Assembly (NCBI GenBank): GCA_964599235.1
Contig: CAZRDX010000015.1
Location: 1 to 64,000, forward strand
DNA from: DRPN01 sp964599235
GTDB taxonomy: Bacteria > Bacteroidota > Bacteroidia > Bacteroidales > VadinHA17
DNA length: 64,000 nt
Reading direction: 5' to 3'
Part shown: in pieces, positions 8,482-16,848 of the stretch
Layout of the letters: every line of letters begins with the position of its first letter
Numbering within the stretch: the stretch's first letter is position 1
Position numbers and translations under genes: made by a program
Notes under the pieces: model-generated
What the model saw: only the letters and a program-made list of their open reading frames with translations
Database searches by the model: none
Told to the model about the DNA's origin: nothing

Positions 8482-9279
8482 ATGAACCATCTTGCTATCC
8501 TGGGTGGAGGCAATATCGGGACAGCCCTGGCCGAAGGGTTCCTGGCAGGCGGGGATCTTCCCCCCTCTTCCATCACCGTCACGCGCCGGCGTGTGGAAAA
8601 ACTGTCGGCTCTGCAGAAAAAAGGTATTCGTACCACCCACGACAACCGTCAGGCAGTACAAGAGGCCAGGATGATCTTCCTCACCGTACGGCCGGGACAG
8701 GTACACAGCCTGCTGGAAGAGATCGCATCTCTTCTCGACCCCTCCCGGCACATCGTGGTCTCTGTGGTGACCAACTTCTCCATACAGGAGATCGAGTCCT
8801 TCACCGGTGAGACGATGCCGGTGGTGAGGGCCATGCCCAACACGGCGGTGGCGGTGCGCGAGTCGATGACGGGCCTGGCGGCCAACGGTCCGGGCCGGGA
8901 GGTGCTGACCGAAGTAGAAGCGCTCTTCACCCGGGTGGGACGTACCTACATCATCGAAGAGAAACTGATGGCGGCAGCCACCATCCTCAACGCCTGTGGC
9001 ATCGCCTATTTTCTCCGCGTGATACGGGCCATCTCGCAGGGTGGCATCCAGATAGGGTTCCATGCCTCCGAAGCCCAGATGATCGCCGCCCAGGTAGCCA
9101 AAGGCGCTGCACAGCTGCTGCTGCATTCGGGCATCCACCCCGAAGAGGAGATCGACAAGGTGACCACCCCCCGCGGCGTCACCATCGCAGGCCTCAACGA
9201 GATGGAACATCACGGCCTCAGCTCCGCCCTCATCAAAGGGATCGTGGCCTCGTTCCGGGAAATCGACAAACTGAGATAA
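8482..9279 (+). CDS. proC: pyrroline-5-carboxylate reductase
   Basis: A 265-residue ProC. The dinucleotide-binding motif LGGGNIGTALAEGF is at the N-terminus, MPNTAVAVRESMTG marks the substrate region, and the family signature VTTPRGVTIAGLNEME lies near residue 235. It reduces pyrroline-5-carboxylate to proline with NAD(P)H, the last step after ProB and ProA, which are encoded further along the same unit. Its usual TSPGGTT variant reads TTPRGVT here, a conservative difference. Confidence 0.95.
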   Translation: MNHLAILGGGNIGTALAEGFLAGGDLPPSSITVTRRRVEKLSALQKKGIRTTHDNRQAVQEARMIFLTVRPGQVHSLLEEIASLLDPSRHIVVSVVTNFSIQEIESFTGETMPVVRAMPNTAVAVRESMTGLAANGPGREVLTEVEALFTRVGRTYIIEEKLMAAATILNACGIAYFLRVIRAISQGGIQIGFHASEAQMIAAQVAKGAAQLLLHSGIHPEEEIDKVTTPRGVTIAGLNEMEHHGLSSALIKGIVASFREIDKLR

Positions 9280-9286
9280 ACCGACC

Positions 9287-10633
9287 ATGAAAAAGATCTG
9301 GGATAAAGACCTGCCCCTCGACGAGGCAGTGGAACGCTTCACCATTGGCCGGGATGCCGAGTTGGACCTGGCCCTCGCCCCTTACGATGTGCTGGGCTCC
9401 ATCGCCCACGTGAAGATGCTGGCTGCAACAGGCCTGCTGAAAAAGAAAGAAGCCCGCCAGCTGGAAAAAGAACTGAAGAAGATCCATGAAGAGATCGTCG
9501 CCGGCACTTTCGTCATCGAAGAGGGGATAGAGGATGTCCATTCGCAGGTGGAGAAGCTGCTCACCGAGCGACTGGGGGAAGCCGGCAAGAAAGTGCATAC
9601 GGCCCGTTCGCGCAACGACCAGGTGCTGCTCGACCTGCGTCTTTTCTCCCGCAGCCGTCTCACCGAGGTACGGAAAGAGATGCTCCTGTTGGCTGACCGG
9701 CTACTGGAGAAAGCCGAACAACACCGCGAGGTGCTGATGCCGGGGTACACCCATTTCCAGGTGGCAATGCCCTCATCGTTCGGGCTGTGGTTCGCCTCTT
9801 TCGCCGAAGGACTGGCCGACGACCTGCTGTTGCTACATGCCGCCTGGCGCCTGGTCAACCAGAACCCGCTGGGGTCGGCGGCGGGATACGGATCATCATT
9901 CCCCGTCGACCGGGAGCTGACGACCCGTCTGCTGGGCTTCGACGAGCTGGTGATCAACGCCGTCTATGCCCAGGCAGGAAGAGGCCGTACCGAACGTACT
10001 GTGGCCGCGGCCCTGGCCTCCGTGGCTGCCACCCTGGGACGCCTGGCCAGCGATGCCGTACTGTTCATGAGCCAGAACTTCGGCTTCCTCAGCCTCCCGG
10101 ATGCCTACACCACCGGCTCGAGCATCATGCCCCACAAAAAGAACCCCGACGCCTTCGAGCTGGTACGGGCCCGCTGCAACAAGCTGCAGGCCCTGCCCCA
10201 GGAGCTGCAACTCATCATCACCAACCTGCCCACGGGATACCACCGCGACTTCCAGCTGCTCAAAGAATCATATCTCCCCGCCTTTAACACGCTCATCGAC
10301 TCTCTGCGCATCACCCGTCTGCTGGTGGAACATCTTATCGTGCGCGAAGATATTCTCAAAGAAGAGAAATACCGGTACCTCTTCAGCGTGGAAGAGGTCA
10401 ACCGCCTGGTAAGCGAAGGACAACCTTTCCGGGAAGCCTACCGCGAGGTGGCCCGTCAGATCGCCGAGGGCACCTTCACCCCCTCCGGCAAGGTCAATTA
10501 TACACATACCGGCAGCATCGGCAACCCCCGCAACGACCTGATCCGGGAGAAGATCTATTCCCGCGTCTCCGAGATCGACACCGAACGGCCGGAACGCATC
10601 CTGCGTGAGCTGCTGCTGCAGGCAGGTGAATAA
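9287..10633 (+). CDS. argH: argininosuccinate lyase
   Basis: A 448-residue member of the fumarase/aspartase superfamily. The three conserved regions are visible: HTARSRNDQV near residue 105, GYTHFQVAMPSS near residue 152, and the flexible catalytic-serine loop GSSIMPHKKNPDAFE near residue 280. It splits argininosuccinate to arginine and fumarate. The gene begins 7 bases after proC and runs to 8 bases before the degenerate glutamate kinase copy, so all are likely one transcript. Confidence 0.95.
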   Translation: MKKIWDKDLPLDEAVERFTIGRDAELDLALAPYDVLGSIAHVKMLAATGLLKKKEARQLEKELKKIHEEIVAGTFVIEEGIEDVHSQVEKLLTERLGEAGKKVHTARSRNDQVLLDLRLFSRSRLTEVRKEMLLLADRLLEKAEQHREVLMPGYTHFQVAMPSSFGLWFASFAEGLADDLLLLHAAWRLVNQNPLGSAAGYGSSFPVDRELTTRLLGFDELVINAVYAQAGRGRTERTVAAALASVAATLGRLASDAVLFMSQNFGFLSLPDAYTTGSSIMPHKKNPDAFELVRARCNKLQALPQELQLIITNLPTGYHRDFQLLKESYLPAFNTLIDSLRITRLLVEHLIVREDILKEEKYRYLFSVEEVNRLVSEGQPFREAYREVARQIAEGTFTPSGKVNYTHTGSIGNPRNDLIREKIYSRVSEIDTERPERILRELLLQAGE

Positions 10634-10641
10634 GCACAGGG

Positions 10642-11337
10642 ATGAAACAGGATGAGATGAAAGAAGTGCTGAAGATCGTGGTGAAGGTAGAGATCAGCGT
10701 GCTGCTGGACGAGGCAGGCAGGCTCGATCCGGGGCGTATGGAGCGTCTGGCGATGGTCCTGTCGAACCTGGCCAACAGCGGAACGCACATCTTCCTCGTC
10801 TCCTCCGGAGCCATCTACCTGGGAGCCCAGCTGCTCGGCCTCCCTGCCCAGCCTGAAGGACTCGTGGACAAACAGGCCATGGCCGCCGTGGGCCAGGCCG
10901 AGCTGATGAAACTCTACCGCCGCCATTTCGAAGGCTACAACCAGACCGTCGCCCAGGTACTGCTCACCGGTGACATTTTTGCCGACAACGAACGCAGCGG
11001 CAACGCCCGCAACACACTGAACCATCTCAGCCGGCAGGAGATCATCCCCGTCATCAACGAGAACGACAGCGTTTCAACAGAAGACATTGAGATGGACGAC
11101 AACTACTACCTGGTGCGGGCTGTGGCCGGGCTGATGCAGGCCCACCTGATACTGGTGAAAGGAAAAGAGAAAAATACCTGGTACCTGGTACGTCGCGGCA
11201 GCCCCGAAGATCATGAAGAGATCGAAGAGAAAAAGATCGTCAGCCGGATCCATGAACTTGCTCCCCGGGTCATGGAAGAAAAATACCTGAACCGGCCCTT
11301 CCCCGTCATGCTGCCTGCCGAGATCATCCAATCCTGA
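10642..11337 (+). CDS. degenerate glutamate 5-kinase paralogue, probably not catalytic
   Basis: A 231-residue amino-acid-kinase protein directly upstream of proB and plainly related to it: VSSGAI, QAMAAVGQAELMK, QVLLTGD, NARNTL and PVINENDSVST are shared. The catalytic parts differ. The phosphate loop KVGSS of ProB reads KVEIS (Gly to Glu at residue 17). The FGNND motif of ProB (residues 154-158) aligns with Met-Asp-Asp-Asn-Tyr (151-155), so the aspartate is Tyr. The nucleotide-binding LSDINGLYT segment is replaced by KGKEKNTWYL, and the GTGGM loop and the rest of the C-terminus are missing (231 against 267 residues). The frame is intact with no stop, which argues against recent decay. A regulatory subunit of ProB or a binding protein are possible; a function is not known to me. 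Confidence 0.8.
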   Translation: MKQDEMKEVLKIVVKVEISVLLDEAGRLDPGRMERLAMVLSNLANSGTHIFLVSSGAIYLGAQLLGLPAQPEGLVDKQAMAAVGQAELMKLYRRHFEGYNQTVAQVLLTGDIFADNERSGNARNTLNHLSRQEIIPVINENDSVSTEDIEMDDNYYLVRAVAGLMQAHLILVKGKEKNTWYLVRRGSPEDHEEIEEKKIVSRIHELAPRVMEEKYLNRPFPVMLPAEIIQS

Positions 11338-11339
11338 CC

Positions 11340-12143
11340 ATGACAGTGATGGAACCGAAGTGGAAAAAAACAAGATCACGCATCGTTGTGAAGGTAGGCA
11401 GCTCGACACTGTCCTATCGCAACGGCAAGATCAACCTGCAGCGTATCGAGCAGCTGGCCGCTGAGCTGGCCGGGATAAAGAAGAGCGGACACGAGGTGAT
11501 CCTGGTCTCCTCAGGAGCCATTGCCGTGGGAGGAGGACTGCTGGGCCTGAAAGAAAAACCCCGCGCCCTGGCCGAGAAACAGGCGCTGGCCGCCGTGGGA
11601 CAGGCCGAGCTGATGAAGATCTACCAGAAATTCTTCGACTCAGCCGGCCAGACAGTGGCCCAGGTGCTCCTCACCCGCGACGGCCTGGAAGACGAAGAGA
11701 AACGCCGTAACGCCCGTAATACGCTCACACGCCTCCTGGAGATGGGCATCCTCCCCATCATCAACGAGAACGACACGGTCTCCACTTTCGGGATACGCTT
11801 CGGCAACAACGATGTACTGGCCGCTTCGGTGGCCGCCCTGCTGCAGGCCGACCTGCTGATCATCCTCTCCGACATCAACGGGCTCTACACCGCCGATCCA
11901 CGTACCGACCCCTCGGCCCGCATTATCGAACGGGTCGAAGAGCTCTCGCCCGAGATCTTCCGGTCGGCCGGTGGCAGCGGCAACGCTTTCGGCACCGGCG
12001 GCATGGCGGTCAAACTCGACGCCGCCCGCATCACCATGGAAGCCGGCATCGACATGATCATCACCAACGGCGAAGATCCGGCCATCATCAGCCAGATCCT
12101 CCGGGGGCACCCCGCCGGCACACTTTTCACTCCCGCCAAATAA
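11340..12143 (+). CDS. proB: glutamate 5-kinase
   Basis: A 267-residue catalytic glutamate 5-kinase without the PUA domain that many bacterial ProB enzymes carry. Visible motifs in order: VVKVGSS (Lys18, Gly20), LVSSGAIAVG, INENDTVS, FGNNDVLAA, LSDINGLYTADPR and GTGGMAVK near the C-terminus. It phosphorylates glutamate to glutamyl phosphate, which ProA reduces. The ATG is 2 bases after the stop of the degenerate paralogue, so the two are translated as a pair. Lack of PUA is compatible with feedback inhibition by proline but not diagnostic. A second ATG three codons in is an equal candidate for the start. Confidence 0.93.
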   Translation: MTVMEPKWKKTRSRIVVKVGSSTLSYRNGKINLQRIEQLAAELAGIKKSGHEVILVSSGAIAVGGGLLGLKEKPRALAEKQALAAVGQAELMKIYQKFFDSAGQTVAQVLLTRDGLEDEEKRRNARNTLTRLLEMGILPIINENDTVSTFGIRFGNNDVLAASVAALLQADLLIILSDINGLYTADPRTDPSARIIERVEELSPEIFRSAGGSGNAFGTGGMAVKLDAARITMEAGIDMIITNGEDPAIISQILRGHPAGTLFTPAK

Positions 12144-12157
12144 AGTCATTTCATGAT

Positions 12158-13435
12158 ATGCTAAAATATTTTACGATGGACACAGTACACAAGGAACTGG
12201 AAGAGAAAGGAAAGATCGCCAGGGAAGCGGCCGTCTTTCTCCGGACGGCCCCGACAGCTGCCAAGAACGAAGTACTTGAGAAAGCGGCTTCCCTGATCAT
12301 GGAAAACGAGGAAGCGGTCATGGAGGCCAATGCGCGTGATCTGGAGGCAGCACGCGAGGCCGGCATCAAAGGGGCTTTTCTGGACCGTCTGGTGCTTGAT
12401 GCCAGACGTGTCGCCGCCATGGCCGAAGGACTGCGTGAGGTGGCGGCCCTGCCCGATCCGGTAGGCGAAGTGATCTCGATGGTCAAACGCCCCAATGGCC
12501 TGATGATCGGCAAGCAGCGGGTCCCTATCGGCGTGATCGGCATCATCTATGAATCGCGTCCCAACGTCACGGTGGATGCCTTCGGTCTTTGTCTAAAGAC
12601 AGGCAATGCCTCGCTGCTGCGCGGCGGTAAGGAGGCGATCCATTCCAACCAGGCTATCCGGGCCCTTTTGCAGGAGGCGCTGGTGGCCTGCGGCTTCCCG
12701 GAGGGAGCGGTCCAGGTGGTGGAAGACACCAGCCGCGAGAGCGCCCGCGCCATGATGCGCCTGAACGACTACCTCGACCTGCTCATCCCCCGCGGAGGCG
12801 CAGGGCTCATCCGCACCGTCGTCGAGAACAGCTCCGTCCCTGTCATCGAGACCGGCGTGGGGAACTGCCACGTATATGTGGATGCCCAGGCCGATCCGGA
12901 AAAAGCCGTCGCCATCACCGTCAACGCCAAGACCCAGCGGCCGGGAGTGTGCAACGCCGCCGAGACCCTGCTGGTACATCGTGACATCGCCCCCTCCTTC
13001 CTGCCTGTGGTGTGCCACGCCCTCGAAGAAAAAGGGGTCGAGATAAGGGGCGACAAGACCGTCCAGGAATTCTACCCCCCCGCCAGGGCCGCCACCGAAG
13101 AGGACTGGGCCACCGAATACCTCGACCTCATCCTTGCCGTCAGGGTCGTCGACTCGCTCGACGAAGCCATCCGGCACATCGGCCGTTACGGAACAGGACA
13201 CTCTGAAAGCATCGTCACCGAGAACTACACCCATGCCCAGGAGTTCCTCCAGCGTGTCGATGCGGCAGCCGTCTATGTGAACGCCTCCACACGTTTCACC
13301 GACGGCTATGAGTTCGGCTTCGGCGCCGAGATAGGCATCAGCACCCAGAAACTGCATGCCCGCGGCCCCATGGGACTTACCGAACTCACCACCACCAAAT
13401 ACATCATCTACGGCAGCGGTCAGGTGCGGGAGTGA
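12158..13435 (+). CDS. proA: gamma-glutamyl phosphate reductase
   Basis: A 425-residue aldehyde-dehydrogenase-like enzyme. The NADPH and substrate regions are seen in GVIGIIYESRPNVTVDAF and LLRGGKEAIHSN; the catalytic cysteine lies in QRPGVCNAAETLL near residue 267; and the ending GFGAEIGISTQKLHARGPMG is characteristic. It reduces glutamyl phosphate to glutamate semialdehyde, which cyclises to the ProC substrate. A second ATG 18 bases downstream gives a start closer to most ProA proteins and may be the true one; neither has a ribosome binding site. It closes the arginine/proline unit. Confidence 0.94.
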   Translation: MLKYFTMDTVHKELEEKGKIAREAAVFLRTAPTAAKNEVLEKAASLIMENEEAVMEANARDLEAAREAGIKGAFLDRLVLDARRVAAMAEGLREVAALPDPVGEVISMVKRPNGLMIGKQRVPIGVIGIIYESRPNVTVDAFGLCLKTGNASLLRGGKEAIHSNQAIRALLQEALVACGFPEGAVQVVEDTSRESARAMMRLNDYLDLLIPRGGAGLIRTVVENSSVPVIETGVGNCHVYVDAQADPEKAVAITVNAKTQRPGVCNAAETLLVHRDIAPSFLPVVCHALEEKGVEIRGDKTVQEFYPPARAATEEDWATEYLDLILAVRVVDSLDEAIRHIGRYGTGHSESIVTENYTHAQEFLQRVDAAAVYVNASTRFTDGYEFGFGAEIGISTQKLHARGPMGLTELTTTKYIIYGSGQVRE

Positions 13436-13456
13436 CCCGGGACCACCCTCCGCCCA

Positions 13457-13488
13457 CCCGAAAATACCCGATTTTCCGGCTCTTTTTG
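13457..13488 (+). terminator. weak hairpin with T-run after proA
   Basis: The arms CCGAAAAT and ATTTTC(C)GG with a 5-base loop are followed by CTCTTTTT. A one-base bulge and AT-rich arms make it a weak intrinsic terminator at best. It is the only candidate end for the arginine/proline transcript. Confidence 0.35.
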
Positions 13489-13561
13489 GGATAATGCCGG
13501 AACTTTTCCTAATATTGGAACAGGAATTGCTGTGCTTTTTCGGAACCAAAGACAACGCCCG

Positions 13562-14338
13562 ATGAAAAAATATCTCTTCCTTCTTCTGACAGCCGCCATA
13601 GGGTTGCTTCCCCACCCACTCCTTGCCAATCCCATGGGCAAGACCTGGGTGGTGATGATCGAGAACACGAACTACCTCTACTTTTCCACCCTGCTGGGTG
13701 CCAGGAAAGACGTCGGCCTGATGCAGGACGCCCTGAAAGGGTACCAGATCGACCGTATCCTCCTAAAACAGGACATGAAAAAGGAGGAAATGGAGCGCTT
13801 CTTCTCGACCGAGCTGCCGGCCATGCTGAAAGAGAACGGCGTAAACTCTTTGCTCATCTGGTATTCGGGGCACGGTAAGTTCATCAACGAGACCGGTTAC
13901 TGGATCCCTGTAGATGCCCAGCGTGATGATGAATCGACCTATTTCCGGATGGCCGACCTGAAGAGTTCGCTGGCCCCCCTGACCTCCCGGTTACATCATC
14001 TGCTGGTGATCACCGATGCCTGCGAATCGGGTCCGACCTTTTTCCAGGCGATGCGTTCCATCCCCACCGAGCCGGCCTGCGATGATCCTGCAGCAGCCAG
14101 GAAACGCTCTTATCAGCTTCTCTCGGCTTCGGGGTACGACCTGGCCACGGAAGAATCTCTCTTCGCTGCCACCATAGCCCAAACGCTGGCGGAGAACACC
14201 CGCCCCTGCCTCCCCATACAGGAGGTGGTGAAACAGGTGACCATCCGGCTGATACGCAACCACCAGGACAGACCCCAGTTCGGCAACATCACAGGAATGG
14301 ACAACGAAGGAGGCACTTTCTTCTTTTACCGCAAATAA
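13562..14338 (+). CDS. exported caspase-family (C14) peptidase
   Basis: The start chosen (MKKYLFLLL) gives a clear Sec signal peptide of about 23 residues ending Leu-Leu-Ala-Asn; the frame is open ten codons upstream but that part is polar. The remaining 235 residues are a single caspase-like domain: MGKTWVVMIENTNY at the start of the fold, the catalytic His104 in WYSGHGKF, and the catalytic Cys154 in TDACESG. The domain is about half identical by eye to the C-terminal domain of the next gene, including the ending GGTFFFYRK. Caspase-like peptidases cut after basic or acidic residues; the specificity here is unknown. Periplasmic or extracellular action follows from the signal peptide. A cleavage site or prodomain is not evident. 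Confidence 0.85.
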   Translation: MKKYLFLLLTAAIGLLPHPLLANPMGKTWVVMIENTNYLYFSTLLGARKDVGLMQDALKGYQIDRILLKQDMKKEEMERFFSTELPAMLKENGVNSLLIWYSGHGKFINETGYWIPVDAQRDDESTYFRMADLKSSLAPLTSRLHHLLVITDACESGPTFFQAMRSIPTEPACDDPAAARKRSYQLLSASGYDLATEESLFAATIAQTLAENTRPCLPIQEVVKQVTIRLIRNHQDRPQFGNITGMDNEGGTFFFYRK

Positions 14339-14453
14339 GAGAAGGAAGCTGCGATATTGCCTTTCTGATTATCAAGAAATTATATATCGCTTTTTCCTCC
14401 TGCACCCCGCAACTTTCAGGCAGGTGTTGCGTATAAAGGAGGGAAAAGATTGT

Positions 14454-14461
14454 TAAATTTG
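14454..14461 (+). promoter_or_regulatory. -7 box for the TPR-caspase gene
   Basis: TAAATTTG matches TAnnTTTG 21 bases before the ATG. The nearest TTG is 24 bp upstream, longer than usual. The 144-base gap before it suggests that the TPR-caspase and phosphatase genes can be transcribed apart from the single caspase. Confidence 0.5.
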
Positions 14462-14482
14462 CATGTTAAATCCTGACGGATC

Positions 14483-16822
14483 ATGAAAGGCAAGATTTGG
14501 GGGCTTGCACTCATGCTGTTGATGGTGCCGGGAGGGCTGTGGGCCCAAAGTCCCAAGAAGTATTACAAAACGGGTCAGGAGTTCCTGTCGAAACAAGCTT
14601 ATCAGGATGCCATTGACCAGTTCACGAAAGCCATCGAGCTGAAACCGGAGTACACGGCCGCCTACATCGCACGGGCCCAGGTTTACGAGACCCTGGGGGA
14701 AAAGGAAAAGGCCCTGGAGGACTACAAGCGCACCCTGGTATTCCTGACCAAGGACGGTTCGATCTATGCACGGGCGGGCAGACTGCTGTGGGAGCTGGGA
14801 CGTTACGACGAGGCCGTGCAGATGCTGGACAAAGCAATTCCCCTGCTCAAAAAACCCGTCGCCCCTTACCGACTGAAGGTGGAATCGCTGCTGGCACTCG
14901 GCCGCTACGAAGAGGCACTGAAAACAGCCAACACCCTGCTCGGACTGAAAAAAGACGCAAAAAACTACTACCTCCACGGCCTGGCCGAGGAGAAACTGGG
15001 CAAGACCAGCGCCGCCGAGAACGACTTCCTCATGGCCGAAAAACTCGACCATACCTACATCGCCCCCCACCTATCACTGGCCAGCCTCTATCTTGAAGAG
15101 GAGAGTCTGGAAAAAGCCATGAAGGAATGCAACAAAGTGCTCGCCCTCGACAGCAAGAACACTCAGGCCTATCTGTTGCGCAGCAAAGCATATGTCAAGC
15201 AGCTTGACATGCCCAATGCCATCAATGACATCTCCCGCATCCTTCTTATTGAACCGGACAATACGGAGATGTTCTACCTGCGCGGCCGGTACTATCAGAT
15301 GTTCAACCAGCATATCAATGCCATCACCGACTTCACCAAGGCCATCAGCCTCCGCCCCGACGATCCGGAACTCTATATGGCACGGGCCCGTTCCTACGAA
15401 GAGATCCTCGATTACAAATCTGCCGAAAAGGATTATAAGAAGATCACCCGGCTCACGGAGAACAACGCTGAAGCCAAGAAGCTGCTGGAACAGGCCAGGC
15501 AACGCCTCTATGAACTGAACCGCGAAAGCGAACCTCCCGTGATCACCCTCCAGGTGCCCGAACCACGGGACAACTTCATCAGCCTTCCCGAGAACAAGGA
15601 AGAGATCGTCCTGAAAGGCATCATCGAAGATGAAAGCGACATCGAATACCTTTCCATCAACGGAGAGAAGGCCCATCTGGACAAAAAGGACGGCAAGTGT
15701 GAGTTCATCGTCAACGTACCCGTGAAAGACACCAACCTGCTGGTGATCGAAGCCAGCGACATTTACCACAACAAGGTGGAGAAAAAGTTCTCGCTCAAGC
15801 GCACGGAGATCATCCCTCCCGAGATCCAGGTACTGGCCCCCTATGCCTCCGACGACGGGGAGATCTACCTTGAGACCGAAGAACCCCAGCTCTACATCGA
15901 AGGCAAGGTGACCGATGAGAGTCCCATCAAGACCATCATGATCAACGGCGTCTATGCCAGCTTCAACCCGGAAGAGCGCAACCCGCATTTCACCGCCAGC
16001 ATCGACGTCCTCAACAAAAACCAGTTCACCATTACGGCCGAGGACATTTACGGCAATCAACGTACCCAGACTTTCAAGCTCAACCGCGAAGGGATCGCCC
16101 TTTACAAAGACAACCCCATGGGCAAGACCTGGGCTGTCTTCATCCAGAACTCCAACTACCAGACCTTTGCCTCACTCGACGGTCCTCCCAAGGATATTTT
16201 CCTTATGAAGAAGGCGCTTTCGAGATACAAGATCAGCAACATCATCGTCAAAAAAGACATGACGAAAGACGAGATGGAACGCTTCTTCTCGATCGAACTG
16301 CGCGACCTGGTGCGCAGCAACCATGTCAACTCGCTGCTCATCTGGTATGCCGGCCACGGCAAGTTCATCAACGAGACCGGATACTGGATCCCCGTGGACG
16401 CCAAGCGGGATGATGAGTTCACCTACTTCAACATCAACAATCTGAAGGCCTCCTTACAGGGCTACTCCAAGTGGGTGACCCATACGCTGGTGGTGACCGA
16501 CGCCTGTGAGTCGGGCCCCACCTTCTACCAGGCCATGCGGGCCATCCCCGAGGAGCGCAGCTGCGACGACTGGAAAGCTACCCGTTTCAAGTCATCCCAA
16601 GTCTTCTCCTCGGCAGGATATGAGCTGGCCACCGACGACTCACAGTTCACCCGCACCTTCGCCAACACCCTCATCAACAACCCCAACGCCTGCATCCCTA
16701 TCGAGAGCATCGTCATGAAAGTGACCAAGGCGGTCGTACAGGCCAATCAGCAAAAACCCCAGTTCGGCAAGATCGCCGGCCTGGAGGATGAGAACGGTAC
16801 TTTCTTCTTCATCAGCAAATAA
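14483..16822 (+). CDS. exported TPR - Ig-like - caspase (C14) protein
   Basis: A 779-residue protein in four parts. A signal peptide covers about residues 1-22 (ending Leu-Trp-Ala-Gln). Eight or so tetratricopeptide repeats fill residues 25-340 (for example YQDAIDQFTKAIELKPEY). Two Ig-like sandwich repeats occupy about 350-540, each with an Asp-Glu-Ser-x-Ile start and ending in a Tyr-His-Asn-Lys or Tyr-Gly-Asn-Gln turn. The caspase domain runs from about 543 to the end, with catalytic His625 in WYAGHGKF and Cys675 in TDACESG. Both residues are present, so activity is likely. The TPRs would bind partner proteins in the periplasm and the peptidase would act on them; that is inference. It is followed 26 bases later by a propeller-phosphatase gene, probably in one transcript. 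Confidence 0.87.
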   Translation: MKGKIWGLALMLLMVPGGLWAQSPKKYYKTGQEFLSKQAYQDAIDQFTKAIELKPEYTAAYIARAQVYETLGEKEKALEDYKRTLVFLTKDGSIYARAGRLLWELGRYDEAVQMLDKAIPLLKKPVAPYRLKVESLLALGRYEEALKTANTLLGLKKDAKNYYLHGLAEEKLGKTSAAENDFLMAEKLDHTYIAPHLSLASLYLEEESLEKAMKECNKVLALDSKNTQAYLLRSKAYVKQLDMPNAINDISRILLIEPDNTEMFYLRGRYYQMFNQHINAITDFTKAISLRPDDPELYMARARSYEEILDYKSAEKDYKKITRLTENNAEAKKLLEQARQRLYELNRESEPPVITLQVPEPRDNFISLPENKEEIVLKGIIEDESDIEYLSINGEKAHLDKKDGKCEFIVNVPVKDTNLLVIEASDIYHNKVEKKFSLKRTEIIPPEIQVLAPYASDDGEIYLETEEPQLYIEGKVTDESPIKTIMINGVYASFNPEERNPHFTASIDVLNKNQFTITAEDIYGNQRTQTFKLNREGIALYKDNPMGKTWAVFIQNSNYQTFASLDGPPKDIFLMKKALSRYKISNIIVKKDMTKDEMERFFSIELRDLVRSNHVNSLLIWYAGHGKFINETGYWIPVDAKRDDEFTYFNINNLKASLQGYSKWVTHTLVVTDACESGPTFYQAMRAIPEERSCDDWKATRFKSSQVFSSAGYELATDDSQFTRTFANTLINNPNACIPIESIVMKVTKAVVQANQQKPQFGKIAGLEDENGTFFFISK

Positions 16823-16848
16823 AGTAATCCTTTTTCCACCTGCCCCGG

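Noticed and set aside
10642..11337. Calling the first glutamate-kinase-like gene a pseudogene
   Set aside because: The frame is complete, spaced for cotranslation, and shared motifs are well kept, so selection on a non-catalytic role fits better than decay.
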